Positions 8,896-16,301 of a stretch of 39,487 bases of DNA are shown here, in pieces. Position numbers and translations under genes: made by a program. Position 1 is the stretch's first letter; the number at the start of each line of letters is the position of its first letter. This DNA comes from Bacteroidaceae bacterium (lineage in GTDB: Bacteria; Bacteroidota; Bacteroidia; Bacteroidales; Bacteroidaceae), in NCBI GenBank assembly GCA_016291905.1, contig JAEEZS010000027.1, positions 1 through 39,487 of the forward strand, written 5' to 3'. The notes under the pieces are model-generated. The model did no database searches and was not told the origin of the DNA. It saw only the letters and a program-made list of their open reading frames with translations.

Positions 8896-9837
8896 TTAAA
8901 AATGTTCGGTTTCGAAGTTTCGGATATTGCGCGGATGATGCTGAACGATTTCTTTCCGGAGCCGTGTGGAGTCTATATGGGTGTAAATTTCGGTTGTCCC
9001 GATATCCTCGTGCCCCAACATGGCTTGGATGACGCGCAGGTTGGCACCGTTCTCCAGCAGGTGAGTGGCGAAGGAGTGACGGAACGTGTGGGGGCTGATA
9101 ACCTTTTTGATGCCCGCCTTTTCCGCCAGTTCCTTCACGAGGTGGAACACCATGATACGGGAAAGGTTTTTCTTGCGCAGGGCGCTGAGGAAGAGGTAGT
9201 CCTCGAAGCCTGGCTTGATGTCAATCTGGTTGCGGTCTATCATGTAGTACTCTATCTCCTGAATGGCCGAGGGCGCAATGGGGACGAGCCGCTGCTTGCT
9301 ACCCTTGCCCTCCACGCGGATAAAGCCCTCCTTCAGGTAGAGGTCGCTCAGCTTGAGGTTACACAGTTCGGACACGCGCAATCCGCAACTATAAAGGGTT
9401 TCGATAATAGCACGGTTTCTCTGCCCTTCTTTCGAAGATAGGTCGATGGAATCGATGATTTTGTCGATTTCCTCGACACTCAACACCTCGGGCAGACGGG
9501 CGGGAATCTTGGGTGACTCAAGCAGCAGCGTGGGGTCGGCTTCGATGTACCGCTCCAGCACCAGGAAGCGGTAGAACGAGCGGATGCCCGACTGAATGCG
9601 GGCGATGGAGCGGGGCGTGATACCGACGTCCATCAGTTCGGCGGTGAAGTGTTCCAATACATCCAGCGTTACTTCCTCGGGGCGCATGCCCTCGTCGGAC
9701 AGGTACACGAGGAGCTTTTCCACGTCTTCCATGTAGGCATCGAGCGTGTTCGCAGAAAGCGCTTTTTCGAAGACAAGATACTGTTTATATCTTGTCAACA
9801 TCTTTTTATTCTCATCTTTTGATGATTTATTGGCCAT
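8896..9837 (-). CDS. xerD: Site-specific tyrosine recombinase XerD/XerC
   Basis: This 313-residue cytosolic recombinase is likely to act at the dif site to resolve chromosome dimers. It has an N-terminal SAM-like DNA-binding domain (about 13-100) and a C-terminal catalytic domain. All six catalytic positions are visible: Arg154 in GLRVSEL, Lys178 in GKGSK, His250 and Arg253 in HTFRHSF, His276 in LGHEDI, and nucleophile Tyr285 in TEIYTHID. Length and spacing are typical of a housekeeping Xer rather than an integron or phage integrase, and no mobile element surrounds it. The start at 9837 fits the promoter at 9877-9910; Met13 is an alternative start. The pairing partner is not in this window, so XerC versus XerD rests on overall resemblance. 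Confidence 0.9.
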   Translation of the reverse strand: MANKSSKDENKKMLTRYKQYLVFEKALSANTLDAYMEDVEKLLVYLSDEGMRPEEVTLDVLEHFTAELMDVGITPRSIARIQSGIRSFYRFLVLERYIEADPTLLLESPKIPARLPEVLSVEEIDKIIDSIDLSSKEGQRNRAIIETLYSCGLRVSELCNLKLSDLYLKEGFIRVEGKGSKQRLVPIAPSAIQEIEYYMIDRNQIDIKPGFEDYLFLSALRKKNLSRIMVFHLVKELAEKAGIKKVISPHTFRHSFATHLLENGANLRVIQAMLGHEDIGTTEIYTHIDSTRLRKEIVQHHPRNIRNFETEHF

Positions 9838-9844
9838 TTTTTTC

Positions 9845-9852
9845 TACCTTCG
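9845..9852 (+). promoter_or_regulatory. Possible -7 element for the aroQ operon
   Basis: TACCTTCG differs by one base from TAnnTTTG and lies 58 bases before the aroQ ATG. The nearest upstream TTTG is 23 bases away, slightly too far. It would be divergent from, and overlapping with, the xerD leader. Moderate to low support. Confidence 0.4.
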
Positions 9853-9876
9853 CGCCGAAATTCCGAGAATCGCAGG

Positions 9877-9910
9877 CAAAAGTACAAAAATCATTCAATA
9901 ATAGCACAAA
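9877..9910 (-). promoter_or_regulatory. Promoter for the xerD-S9 peptidase unit
   Basis: On the minus strand, TTTG (9910-9907) precedes TACTTTTG (9884-9877) with a 22-base spacer. The -7 element is exact and the spacer is one base over the usual range. The predicted transcript starts near 9870, about 33 bases before the xerD ATG. Confidence 0.65.
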
Positions 9911-10351
9911 ATGAACGAAGAAAATAACAAAAAGAAAATCCTTGTCGTCAACGGCCCGAACCTGAACCTGCTGGGACTGCGCGAGCCGGGCATCTACGGC
10001 TCGTCGTCGCTGAGCGAAGGCATGAGGGCACTGGAGGAGCGTTTCCCGCAGGCCGAGTTCACCTTCTTCCAGTCGAACATCGAAGGGGAACTGGTGGATG
10101 TCATTCAGCAGTACGGCTTTACGTCTGACGGCATCGTGCTGAACGCCGGAGCCTATACCCACACCTCCGTGGCCATACACGATGCCATCAAGGCCATCCG
10201 CACCCCCGTCGTGGAGGTACACATCAGCAACATCTACAGCCGCGAGACCTTCCGCCACACTTCCCTCATCACCTCTGCCTGTGTGGGCATTATCGGAGGC
10301 TTCGGCATGGACAGCTACCGCCTCGCCGTCGAATACTTACTGAACAAATAA
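9911..10351 (+). CDS. aroQ: Type II 3-dehydroquinate dehydratase
   Basis: This 146-residue cytosolic enzyme converts 3-dehydroquinate to 3-dehydroshikimate in the shikimate pathway. Type II enzymes form dodecamers. Family marks are NGPNLNLLG (14-22), the catalytic loop with Arg24 and Tyr29 (LREPGIYG), FFQSN (52-56), NAGAYTHTS (78-86), EVHISN with His104, and FRHTSL (114-119). Length and motif order are standard. It is the first gene of a run of four co-oriented genes; the O-methyltransferase ATG follows after six bases. It is divergent from xerD across a 73-base spacer. Confidence 0.96.
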   Translation: MNEENNKKKILVVNGPNLNLLGLREPGIYGSSSLSEGMRALEERFPQAEFTFFQSNIEGELVDVIQQYGFTSDGIVLNAGAYTHTSVAIHDAIKAIRTPVVEVHISNIYSRETFRHTSLITSACVGIIGGFGMDSYRLAVEYLLNK

Positions 10352-10357
10352 ACAACG

Positions 10358-10990
10358 ATGACGCTGGACGACTACATCCTCACCCACATGGAGCCTGAGA
10401 GCGACTACCTAAAAGCGCTCTGGCGTACCGCGCATGTCCACCTGATGAACCCGCGCATGTCGTCGGGCCATCTGCAGGGGCGGCTGCTGAAGATGCTGGT
10501 GGAGATGGTTCGTCCGCATCGGATACTCGAGATAGGCACCTATGTGGGTTACTCAGCACTCTGTATGGCTGAGGGACTTCGTAGCGATGAGGATCGTGTG
10601 GTGACATACGAAATCGACGATGAACTGGAGGATTTTACCCGCACATGGATAGCCGGCTCCCCTTTCGGGAGGCGGGTGGAATTCATCATCGGTGATGCAC
10701 TCAAACAGGTGCCTGAGCGAGGCGAGACCTACGATTTCGTCTATATCGACGGAGATAAACGTCAGTACCTCGAGTGCTACGAACTCGCCCTCCAACACAC
10801 CACCCCCGAGGCGTTCATCCTCGCCGACAATACGCTGTGGGACGGACACGTCGTTGACGAAGAGTATGCGCACGAACACCGTACCGAAGGCATCAATGCC
10901 TTCAATGCCTACGTCTGTGCCGACCCGCGCGTGGAAAAGGTTATCCTCCCCATCCGCGACGGCCTGACAATCATGAAGAAAAAGAATTAA
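10358..10990 (+). CDS. SAM-dependent O-methyltransferase (methyltransferase 3 family)
   Basis: This 210-residue class I methyltransferase resembles bacterial catechol-O-methyltransferase-like enzymes. The SAM-binding motif I is LEIGTYVGYSA (57-67), with the acidic ribose-binding Glu at 85 (TYEID). Asp131 and Asp133 in FVYIDGDKRQY, with Asp157-Asn158 in LADNTLWDG, form the usual divalent-metal and substrate-binding set. The natural substrate is unknown; a small hydroxylated molecule is the family's usual one. The gene is packed between aroQ (six-base gap) and rbfA (four-base gap), so it is cotranscribed with housekeeping genes. Confidence 0.88.
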   Translation: MTLDDYILTHMEPESDYLKALWRTAHVHLMNPRMSSGHLQGRLLKMLVEMVRPHRILEIGTYVGYSALCMAEGLRSDEDRVVTYEIDDELEDFTRTWIAGSPFGRRVEFIIGDALKQVPERGETYDFVYIDGDKRQYLECYELALQHTTPEAFILADNTLWDGHVVDEEYAHEHRTEGINAFNAYVCADPRVEKVILPIRDGLTIMKKKN

Positions 10991-10994
10991 GTAT

Positions 10995-11330
10995 ATGGAA
11001 ACAACAAGACAAAACAAAATTGCACGGCTCATTCAGAAGGAGTTAAGCGACATCTTCCTCCTTCAGGCCAAATCGATGAACGGCGTTATCGTCTCTGTGA
11101 CGAACGTCCGTGTCACCCCCGACCTCAGCATTGCCCACGCCTACATCAGCGTGTTTCCCTCCGGCAGGTCGGAAGAAATAGTGAACAACCTGAACGCCAA
11201 TATGAAAAGCATCCGTTACGACCTTGGCACCCGTGTGCGCTTCCAGCTGCGCGTCATCCCCGAGCTGAAGTTCCACGTTGATGACTCGCTTGACTATCTG
11301 GAGCATATCGATGAGCTGCTGAAAAAATGA
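10995..11330 (+). CDS. rbfA: Ribosome-binding factor A
   Basis: This 111-residue KH-fold protein would bind free 30S subunits and assist maturation of the 16S rRNA 5' end. The N-terminus METTRQNKIARLIQKELSD matches the family's first helix. The VTNVRVTPDLSIAHAYISV segment carries the conserved V-x-V-S/T-x-D-L core. The C-terminal part has IPELKFHVDDSLDYLEHIDELL, equivalent to the family's PELxFxxDxSxxyxxxI motif. The stop overlaps the start of the next gene in an ATGA (11327-11330), indicating translational coupling. Length is normal. Confidence 0.94.
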   Translation: METTRQNKIARLIQKELSDIFLLQAKSMNGVIVSVTNVRVTPDLSIAHAYISVFPSGRSEEIVNNLNANMKSIRYDLGTRVRFQLRVIPELKFHVDDSLDYLEHIDELLKK

Positions 11331-12568
11331 AGCTGCCCTTCTACATAGCACGGCGATACCTTTTCTCCCGCAAGAGCCACAATGCCATCAATATCATCTC
11401 GGCAGTAAGTGTCTGCGGAGTGACGTTGGCGACACTGGCGCTCATCTGTACACTCTCTGTCTTCAACGGCTTTCACAATTTGGTGGAGAGCATGTTCACC
11501 CACTTCGACCCGGAACTGAAGATTGAGCCGGCAAAGGGCAAGAGCTTCGTCCCTTCGGACAGCCTGATGGAGGTGTTGCACAGTAATCCCGCTATCAGCG
11601 TCATCAACGAGACGCTTGAGGACCAGGCTATGGCGCAATACAAAGATCGTCAGACGATGGTGACGGTGAAAGGCGTGGGCGACGAATTTCTCGCTCTCAC
11701 CTCTTTCAGCGACATTCTCATCGGCGAGGGCACGTTCCGGCTGGCTGACGAGGTTGTCGACTACGGCATCCTTGGCGTGCAAATTCCTCACATTCTGGGC
11801 AGCGGATTGCACTTCATCGACCCCCTCACCCTCTATGCCCCACGTCGGGGGACACGCATCAACCTTGCTAACCCCATGCAGAACGTCACTTCACGCTCAC
11901 TCTACAATCCCGGGCTTGTTTTCTGTGTTAATCAGGAGAAGTACGACGGCTCGTACATCGTTACCTCGATGGACTTTGCGCGGGAATTGTTCGGCGTGCC
12001 CGAGGCTGTCAGCGCCCTTGAACTGCGTACGGTTCCAGGCAATTCTATTCCCAGAGTTAAACGTCAGCTGCGCCGCGCACTGGGTCCCGACTACACCGTT
12101 AAGGACCGCTATGAGCAGCAGGCCGACGTCTTCCAGATTGTGAGGATTGAGAAATTCATTTCGTACCTCTTCCTCAGCTTCATCCTGCTCATTGCCTGCT
12201 TCAACATCATCGGCAGCGTCTCAATGCTCATCCTCGACAAGCAGGACAACCTCTCCACCCTGCGCAGCCTCGGTGCTTCGGACAGTCTCCTTGCCCGCAT
12301 CTTCATCCATGAGGGCAACCTTATCGCCCTTGCCGGAGCCCTACTCGGGCTTGTGCTGGGCGTCATCCTCTGCCTGCTGCAACAGCGGTTCGGATTCATC
12401 TCGCTGGGGCAGTCGGGTGCTTTTGTCGTCGACGCCTATCCTGTCAGCGTCCATGCAACCGACGTCCTCATCGTCTTTATTACCGTTGTCGTCGTCAGCA
12501 CCCTCGCCGTGCGCCTGCCTGTCCGCCTCCTTGCCCGTCGGGCAATAAATCATGAGAAAGAGAAGTAA
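11327..12568 (+). CDS. LolC/LolE-type ABC transporter permease (FtsX-like)
   Basis: This 413-residue inner-membrane protein is of the lipoprotein-releasing permease type. The N-terminus KLPFYIARRYLFSRKSHNAI followed by a membrane segment (about 21-45) is typical of LolC/LolE. A large periplasmic domain spans about 46-275, followed by three membrane segments near 278-300, 322-350 and 370-393. The C-terminal FtsX domain shows LRSLGASDSLLARIFIHEG. In the Lol system such permeases pair with the ATPase LolD to extract outer-membrane lipoproteins. No LolD is encoded here, so the ATPase must lie elsewhere. The start overlaps rbfA by four bases. The role fits a genome rich in lipoproteins, as this window is. 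Confidence 0.87.
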   Translation: MKLPFYIARRYLFSRKSHNAINIISAVSVCGVTLATLALICTLSVFNGFHNLVESMFTHFDPELKIEPAKGKSFVPSDSLMEVLHSNPAISVINETLEDQAMAQYKDRQTMVTVKGVGDEFLALTSFSDILIGEGTFRLADEVVDYGILGVQIPHILGSGLHFIDPLTLYAPRRGTRINLANPMQNVTSRSLYNPGLVFCVNQEKYDGSYIVTSMDFARELFGVPEAVSALELRTVPGNSIPRVKRQLRRALGPDYTVKDRYEQQADVFQIVRIEKFISYLFLSFILLIACFNIIGSVSMLILDKQDNLSTLRSLGASDSLLARIFIHEGNLIALAGALLGLVLGVILCLLQQRFGFISLGQSGAFVVDAYPVSVHATDVLIVFITVVVVSTLAVRLPVRLLARRAINHEKEK

Positions 12569-12634
12569 TCCTCTTTTTTTGCTTCAGCAAGTGATTTTTT
12601 CGAGAAAAGTACGGTTTATTTAAATAAAATTATG

Positions 12635-12642
12635 TACTTTTG
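12635..12642 (+). promoter_or_regulatory. -7 element of the frdCAB promoter
   Basis: TACTTTTG matches TAnnTTTG exactly and lies 71 bases before the frdC ATG. No TTTG stands at the proper distance; a GTTTA run 16-21 bases upstream is the closest. The surrounding 12569-12713 spacer is AT-rich and holds nothing else that I can support. Confidence 0.6.
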
Positions 12643-12713
12643 ACACTCGTTTCAAAAGCTTAACGAAGAGTATTAATTGAAAGAGATTTTAATTTTTTAA
12701 TAGTTAATCAATT

Positions 12714-13412
12714 ATGTGGTTATTTAATTCTTCTATCGGAAAGAAGGTTGTGATGAGTGTCACGGGGTTGGCCTTAATCTTATTCCTTACTTTCCACATG
12801 GCCATGAACTGCGTGGCCTTGTTCTCGGCCGAAGGGTACGAGTGGATTTGCAACTTCCTCGGCGCTAACTGGTATGCCATGGTGGGCACCATCGGGTTGG
12901 CTCTGTTGATGGTGATTCACTTCGTGTATGCCTTCTGGCTGACGCTGACTAACAAGAAAGCGCGTGGAGCAGAGCGCTACGCCGTTACGGCTCGTCCGAA
13001 GGGCGTTGAGTTTGCCTCACGCAACATGTTTGTGCTTGGCCTCTGCGTTTGCGGCGGTCTAGTACTGCATCTGGTGAACTTCTGGAGCAAGATGCAGCTG
13101 GTGGAACTGATGGGCGGTGAACCTGCAGGAGGCGTTGAGCTCATCCGCCACACCTTCTCGAAGTGGTACTTCGTATTGCTTTACCTCATTTGGCTGTGTG
13201 CCCTATGGTTCCACCTCACGCATGGTTTCTGGAGCGCTATCCAAACCATCGGCTGGAGCAACCGCAAGTGGTTCGTACGCTGGAAATGGATTGGTTACAT
13301 CTGCGTGACGCTGCTCATCCTAGGCTTTGTGTCTGTCCTAATGCTATACTTCTTTGCTGAAGGACTGGGCTGGGTCATCTTCCCTGGTTTGTTCCAAGGC
13401 TTGGTTGCCTGA
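12714..13412 (+). CDS. frdC: Fumarate reductase / succinate dehydrogenase cytochrome b subunit
   Basis: This 232-residue membrane anchor has five predicted helices and belongs to the diheme B-type cytochrome b558 family. It passes electrons between menaquinol and the FrdB iron-sulfur centres. Candidate heme ligands inside helices are His28 (TFHMAMN), His69 (VIHFVY), His119 (VLHLVNF) and His167/His170 (WFHLTHGFW). It starts a three-gene set with frdA (41-base gap) and frdB (49-base gap), the usual order in Bacteroidetes. In these anaerobes the complex mainly works as a fumarate reductase at the end of the succinate pathway, which also links to PckA at the left edge. Confidence 0.92.
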   Translation: MWLFNSSIGKKVVMSVTGLALILFLTFHMAMNCVALFSAEGYEWICNFLGANWYAMVGTIGLALLMVIHFVYAFWLTLTNKKARGAERYAVTARPKGVEFASRNMFVLGLCVCGGLVLHLVNFWSKMQLVELMGGEPAGGVELIRHTFSKWYFVLLYLIWLCALWFHLTHGFWSAIQTIGWSNRKWFVRWKWIGYICVTLLILGFVSVLMLYFFAEGLGWVIFPGLFQGLVA

Positions 13413-13453
13413 TGACTTATGAAAAATGAATAACGAAAAAACGTATCATAAAA

Positions 13454-15412
13454 ATGGAAAACAAGATTATAACCAAAACCGATGCCAAGATTCCCGAGGG
13501 ACCGTTGGCAGAGAAATGGACGAACTATAAGGCTCACCAAAAACTTGTCAATCCTGCCAATAAGCGCAAGCTGGACGTCATCATCGTCGGCTCGGGTCTG
13601 GCAGGTGCCAGTGCTGCTGCTTCGCTGGGTGCCCTTGGTTTCAAGGTGAAGTGTTTCTGCATTCAGGATAGCCCGCGCCGCGCACACTCCATTGCCGCTC
13701 AGGGCGGTATCAATGCAGCCAAGAACTATCAGAACGATGGCGACTCGGTCTATCGTCTCTTCTACGATACCATCAAAGGTGGTGACTACCGTGCCCGCGA
13801 AGCCAATGTCTATCGTCTGGCTGAGGTCAGCAACGCCATCATCGACCAGTGTGTGGCGCAAGGTGTTCCTTTTGCCCGCGAGTACGGCGGTCTGCTGGAC
13901 AACCGCTCCTTCGGCGGCGCGCAGGTAAGCCGCACGTTCTATGCCCGTGGCCAAACCGGACAGCAGCTGTTGTTGGGTGCTTACAGCGCCCTGATGCGTC
14001 AGGTACACCTTGGCAACGTGGAGATGTTCACCCGTTGTGAAATGTTAGATGTCGTCATCATCGACGGACGTGCCCGCGGTATTATCTACCGTGACCTCGT
14101 TACGGGCGAAATCAAGCGCTGCTCGGCACACGCTGTCGCCATCGGCACAGGCGGCTACGGCAACACCTTCTTCCTCAGCACCAACGCTATGGCCAGCAAT
14201 GGTAGTGCCGCCATGCAATGCTACCGCAAAGGTGCCTGGTTTGCTAACCCTGCCTTCGCTCAGATTCACCCCACCTGCATCCCCGTGCACGGCGACAAGC
14301 AGTCGAAGCTGACGCTGATGTCGGAGTCGCTGCGTAACGACGGACGTATCTGGGTGCCAAAGAAACTGGAAGACGCAAAAAAACTGCAACGCGGAGAGCT
14401 GAATCCAAACGACATTCCCGACGAGGATCGTGACTTCTATCTGGAGCGCCGCTATCCCGCCTTTGGTAACCTAGTGCCCCGCGATGTGGCCAGCCGCGCA
14501 GCCAAGGAACGTTGCGACAAGGGCTTCGGCGTCAATAACACCGGCCTTGCTGTCTTCCTCGACTTTAAGTATGCCATTGAGCGTCTGGGCGAGGACGTCG
14601 TCCGCCAGAAGTACGGCAACCTCTTCGACATGTACGAGGAGATTACCGACGTCAACCCCTATCACAATCCCATGATGATCTTCCCCGCTATCCACTACAC
14701 GATGGGCGGCATCTGGGTTGACTATGAGCTAATGACTTCCATCCCTGGCCTCTTCGCCATTGGTGAAGCTAACTTCAGCGACCACGGCGCCAACCGCCTC
14801 GGAGCCTCTGCCCTTATGCAGGGCTTGGCTGACGGATACTTCGTACTGCCCTACACCATCCAGAACTACCTGAGCGACCAGATTCAGGTGCCGCGTTTCA
14901 GCACCGACCTGCCCGAATTCGACGAAGCTGAGAAGGGTGTTCAGGCACGCATCGACCGTCTGATGGCTATCAAGGGCAAACGTTCTGTCGATAGCATCCA
15001 CAAGGAACTTGGCCACATAATGTGGGAGTTTGTCGGAATGGGCCGCACAGAAGAGTCCCTGAAGGAAGCCGTCAAGAAGATTGAGGAACTGGAAAAGGTG
15101 TTCTACAGCGACCTGCGTATCCCGGGCGAAGCCAACACCCTGAATGTCGAGCTGGAGAAAGCCTTGCGTCTTGAGGATTTCCTCGAGATTGGCAAGCTGA
15201 TGGCTTACGACGGCCTCAACCGCGAGGAGAGCTGCGGTGGACACTTCCGCGAGGAGTACCAGACCCCCGAGGGCGAGGCTCTGCGTCGCGACGACCTCTT
15301 CTCCTACGTCGCCTGCTGGAAATACGAGGGACAGGGCAAAGCGCCTGAGCTCATCAAGGAGCCTCTCGACTACGAGTACATCAAGGTTCAGACCCGTAAC
15401 TACAAGAATTGA
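13454..15412 (+). CDS. frdA: Fumarate reductase / succinate dehydrogenase flavoprotein subunit
   Basis: This 652-residue catalytic subunit reduces fumarate to succinate using covalently bound FAD. Visible marks are the dinucleotide-binding [18 protein letters not shown] (about 37-54) and the FAD-linking His78 in [17 protein letters not shown]. The substrate and capping region contains [10 protein letters not shown], then MGGIWVDYE and [21 protein letters not shown]. The C-terminal helical domain contains [19 protein letters not shown]. Length is typical of B-type enzymes such as those of Wolinella and Bacteroides. The N-terminal 35 residues before the Rossmann fold also fit that type. There is no frameshift or missing catalytic residue. 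Confidence 0.95.
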   Translation: MENKIITKTDAKIPEGPLAEKWTNYKAHQKLVNPANKRKLDVIIVGSGLAGASAAASLGALGFKVKCFCIQDSPRRAHSIAAQGGINAAKNYQNDGDSVYRLFYDTIKGGDYRAREANVYRLAEVSNAIIDQCVAQGVPFAREYGGLLDNRSFGGAQVSRTFYARGQTGQQLLLGAYSALMRQVHLGNVEMFTRCEMLDVVIIDGRARGIIYRDLVTGEIKRCSAHAVAIGTGGYGNTFFLSTNAMASNGSAAMQCYRKGAWFANPAFAQIHPTCIPVHGDKQSKLTLMSESLRNDGRIWVPKKLEDAKKLQRGELNPNDIPDEDRDFYLERRYPAFGNLVPRDVASRAAKERCDKGFGVNNTGLAVFLDFKYAIERLGEDVVRQKYGNLFDMYEEITDVNPYHNPMMIFPAIHYTMGGIWVDYELMTSIPGLFAIGEANFSDHGANRLGASALMQGLADGYFVLPYTIQNYLSDQIQVPRFSTDLPEFDEAEKGVQARIDRLMAIKGKRSVDSIHKELGHIMWEFVGMGRTEESLKEAVKKIEELEKVFYSDLRIPGEANTLNVELEKALRLEDFLEIGKLMAYDGLNREESCGGHFREEYQTPEGEALRRDDLFSYVACWKYEGQGKAPELIKEPLDYEYIKVQTRNYKN

Positions 15413-15461
15413 CGTTAAATCGTAAATAGTTATAATTTGTCAAATAGTAAATTGAAACAAG

Positions 15462-16217
15462 ATGGACAAGAATATTAGTTTTACATTGAAGGTGTGGCGT
15501 CAGCGTGGTCCGAAAGAGAAAGGCGAGTTCAAGAGCTACTACATGGAAGACATCCCTGGCGACACCTCCTTTCTCGAGATGCTTGACATCCTGAACGAGA
15601 TGCTCATTAATCGCGGCGAAGAGCCCGTTGTCTTCGACCACGACTGCCGCGAAGGCATCTGCGGCATGTGCTCGCTCTACATCAATGGTCATCCCCATGG
15701 TCCCGCCACGGGTGCCACCACGTGCCAGATTTACATGCGCCGTTTCCAGGATGGCGACATCATCACCGTCGAGCCTTGGCGTTCTGCCGGCTTCCCCGTT
15801 ATTCGCGACTTAATGGTTGACCGCCGTGCCTTCGATAAGATTATGGCTGCGGGTGGCTATGTCAGCGTCAACACCGGCGGCGTTCCCGATGCCAATGCCA
15901 TTCCCATCCCCAAGGAGAAGGCCGACGAAGCTATGGATGCTGCTGCTTGCATCGGCTGTGGTGCCTGCGTAGCCGCTTGCAAGAATGGCTCGGCCATGTT
16001 GTTCGTCAGCGCCAAGGTGAGCCAGTTGGCTCTCCTGCCTCAGGGTAAGGTGGAAGCCAAGCGTCGCGCTAAGGCCATGCTGGCTAAGATGGACGAACTG
16101 GGCTTTGGAGCCTGCACCAACACCCGTGCCTGCGAGGCCGAGTGCCCCAAGTGTGTGAGCATCTCCAACATCGCCCGCCTCAACCGCCAGTTCATCGGCG
16201 CCAAGCTGAGCGACTAA
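15462..16217 (+). CDS. frdB: Fumarate reductase / succinate dehydrogenase iron-sulfur subunit
   Basis: This 251-residue electron-transfer subunit links the cytochrome b anchor to the flavoprotein. The [2Fe-2S] ligands appear as [11 protein letters not shown] (Cys62, Cys67, Cys70), with a later Cys in TTCQ. The C-terminal ferredoxin domain carries [11 protein letters not shown] (from Cys163) and then [14 protein letters not shown], which supply the [4Fe-4S] and [3Fe-4S] clusters. It is the last gene of frdCAB, and a strong hairpin at 16245-16281 ends the unit. Spacing of the 2Fe-2S cysteines is the longer form seen in B-type complexes. Confidence 0.95.
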   Translation: MDKNISFTLKVWRQRGPKEKGEFKSYYMEDIPGDTSFLEMLDILNEMLINRGEEPVVFDHDCREGICGMCSLYINGHPHGPATGATTCQIYMRRFQDGDIITVEPWRSAGFPVIRDLMVDRRAFDKIMAAGGYVSVNTGGVPDANAIPIPKEKADEAMDAAACIGCGACVAACKNGSAMLFVSAKVSQLALLPQGKVEAKRRAKAMLAKMDELGFGACTNTRACEAECPKCVSISNIARLNRQFIGAKLSD

Positions 16218-16244
16218 TTAAAGTATAGAGCATCGTCTCTTCAA

Positions 16245-16281
16245 AAGAAGGGCTGCATCCTCATCCGATGCAGCCCTTCTT
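16245..16281. terminator. Bidirectional hairpin between frdB and the antiporter gene
   Basis: A perfect 15-bp stem (16245-16259 with 16267-16281; core AAGGGCTGCATC) closes a seven-base loop. The two flanking genes converge on it. The T-run is weak on either side (TTTT reading leftward), so termination in both directions is inferred from stem strength and position. Confidence 0.8.
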
Positions 16282-16301
16282 ATTATGTTATGTAATATGA
16301 T

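Noticed and set aside
8896..9837. Integrase of a mobile element
   Set aside because: The recombinase has housekeeping Xer length and motifs, lies beside core genes, and has no direct repeats, tRNA or cargo genes nearby.
12569..12610. Terminator after the LolC/E-like gene
   Set aside because: Only a four-base weak stem (GCTT/AAGT) beside T-runs; not enough to call.
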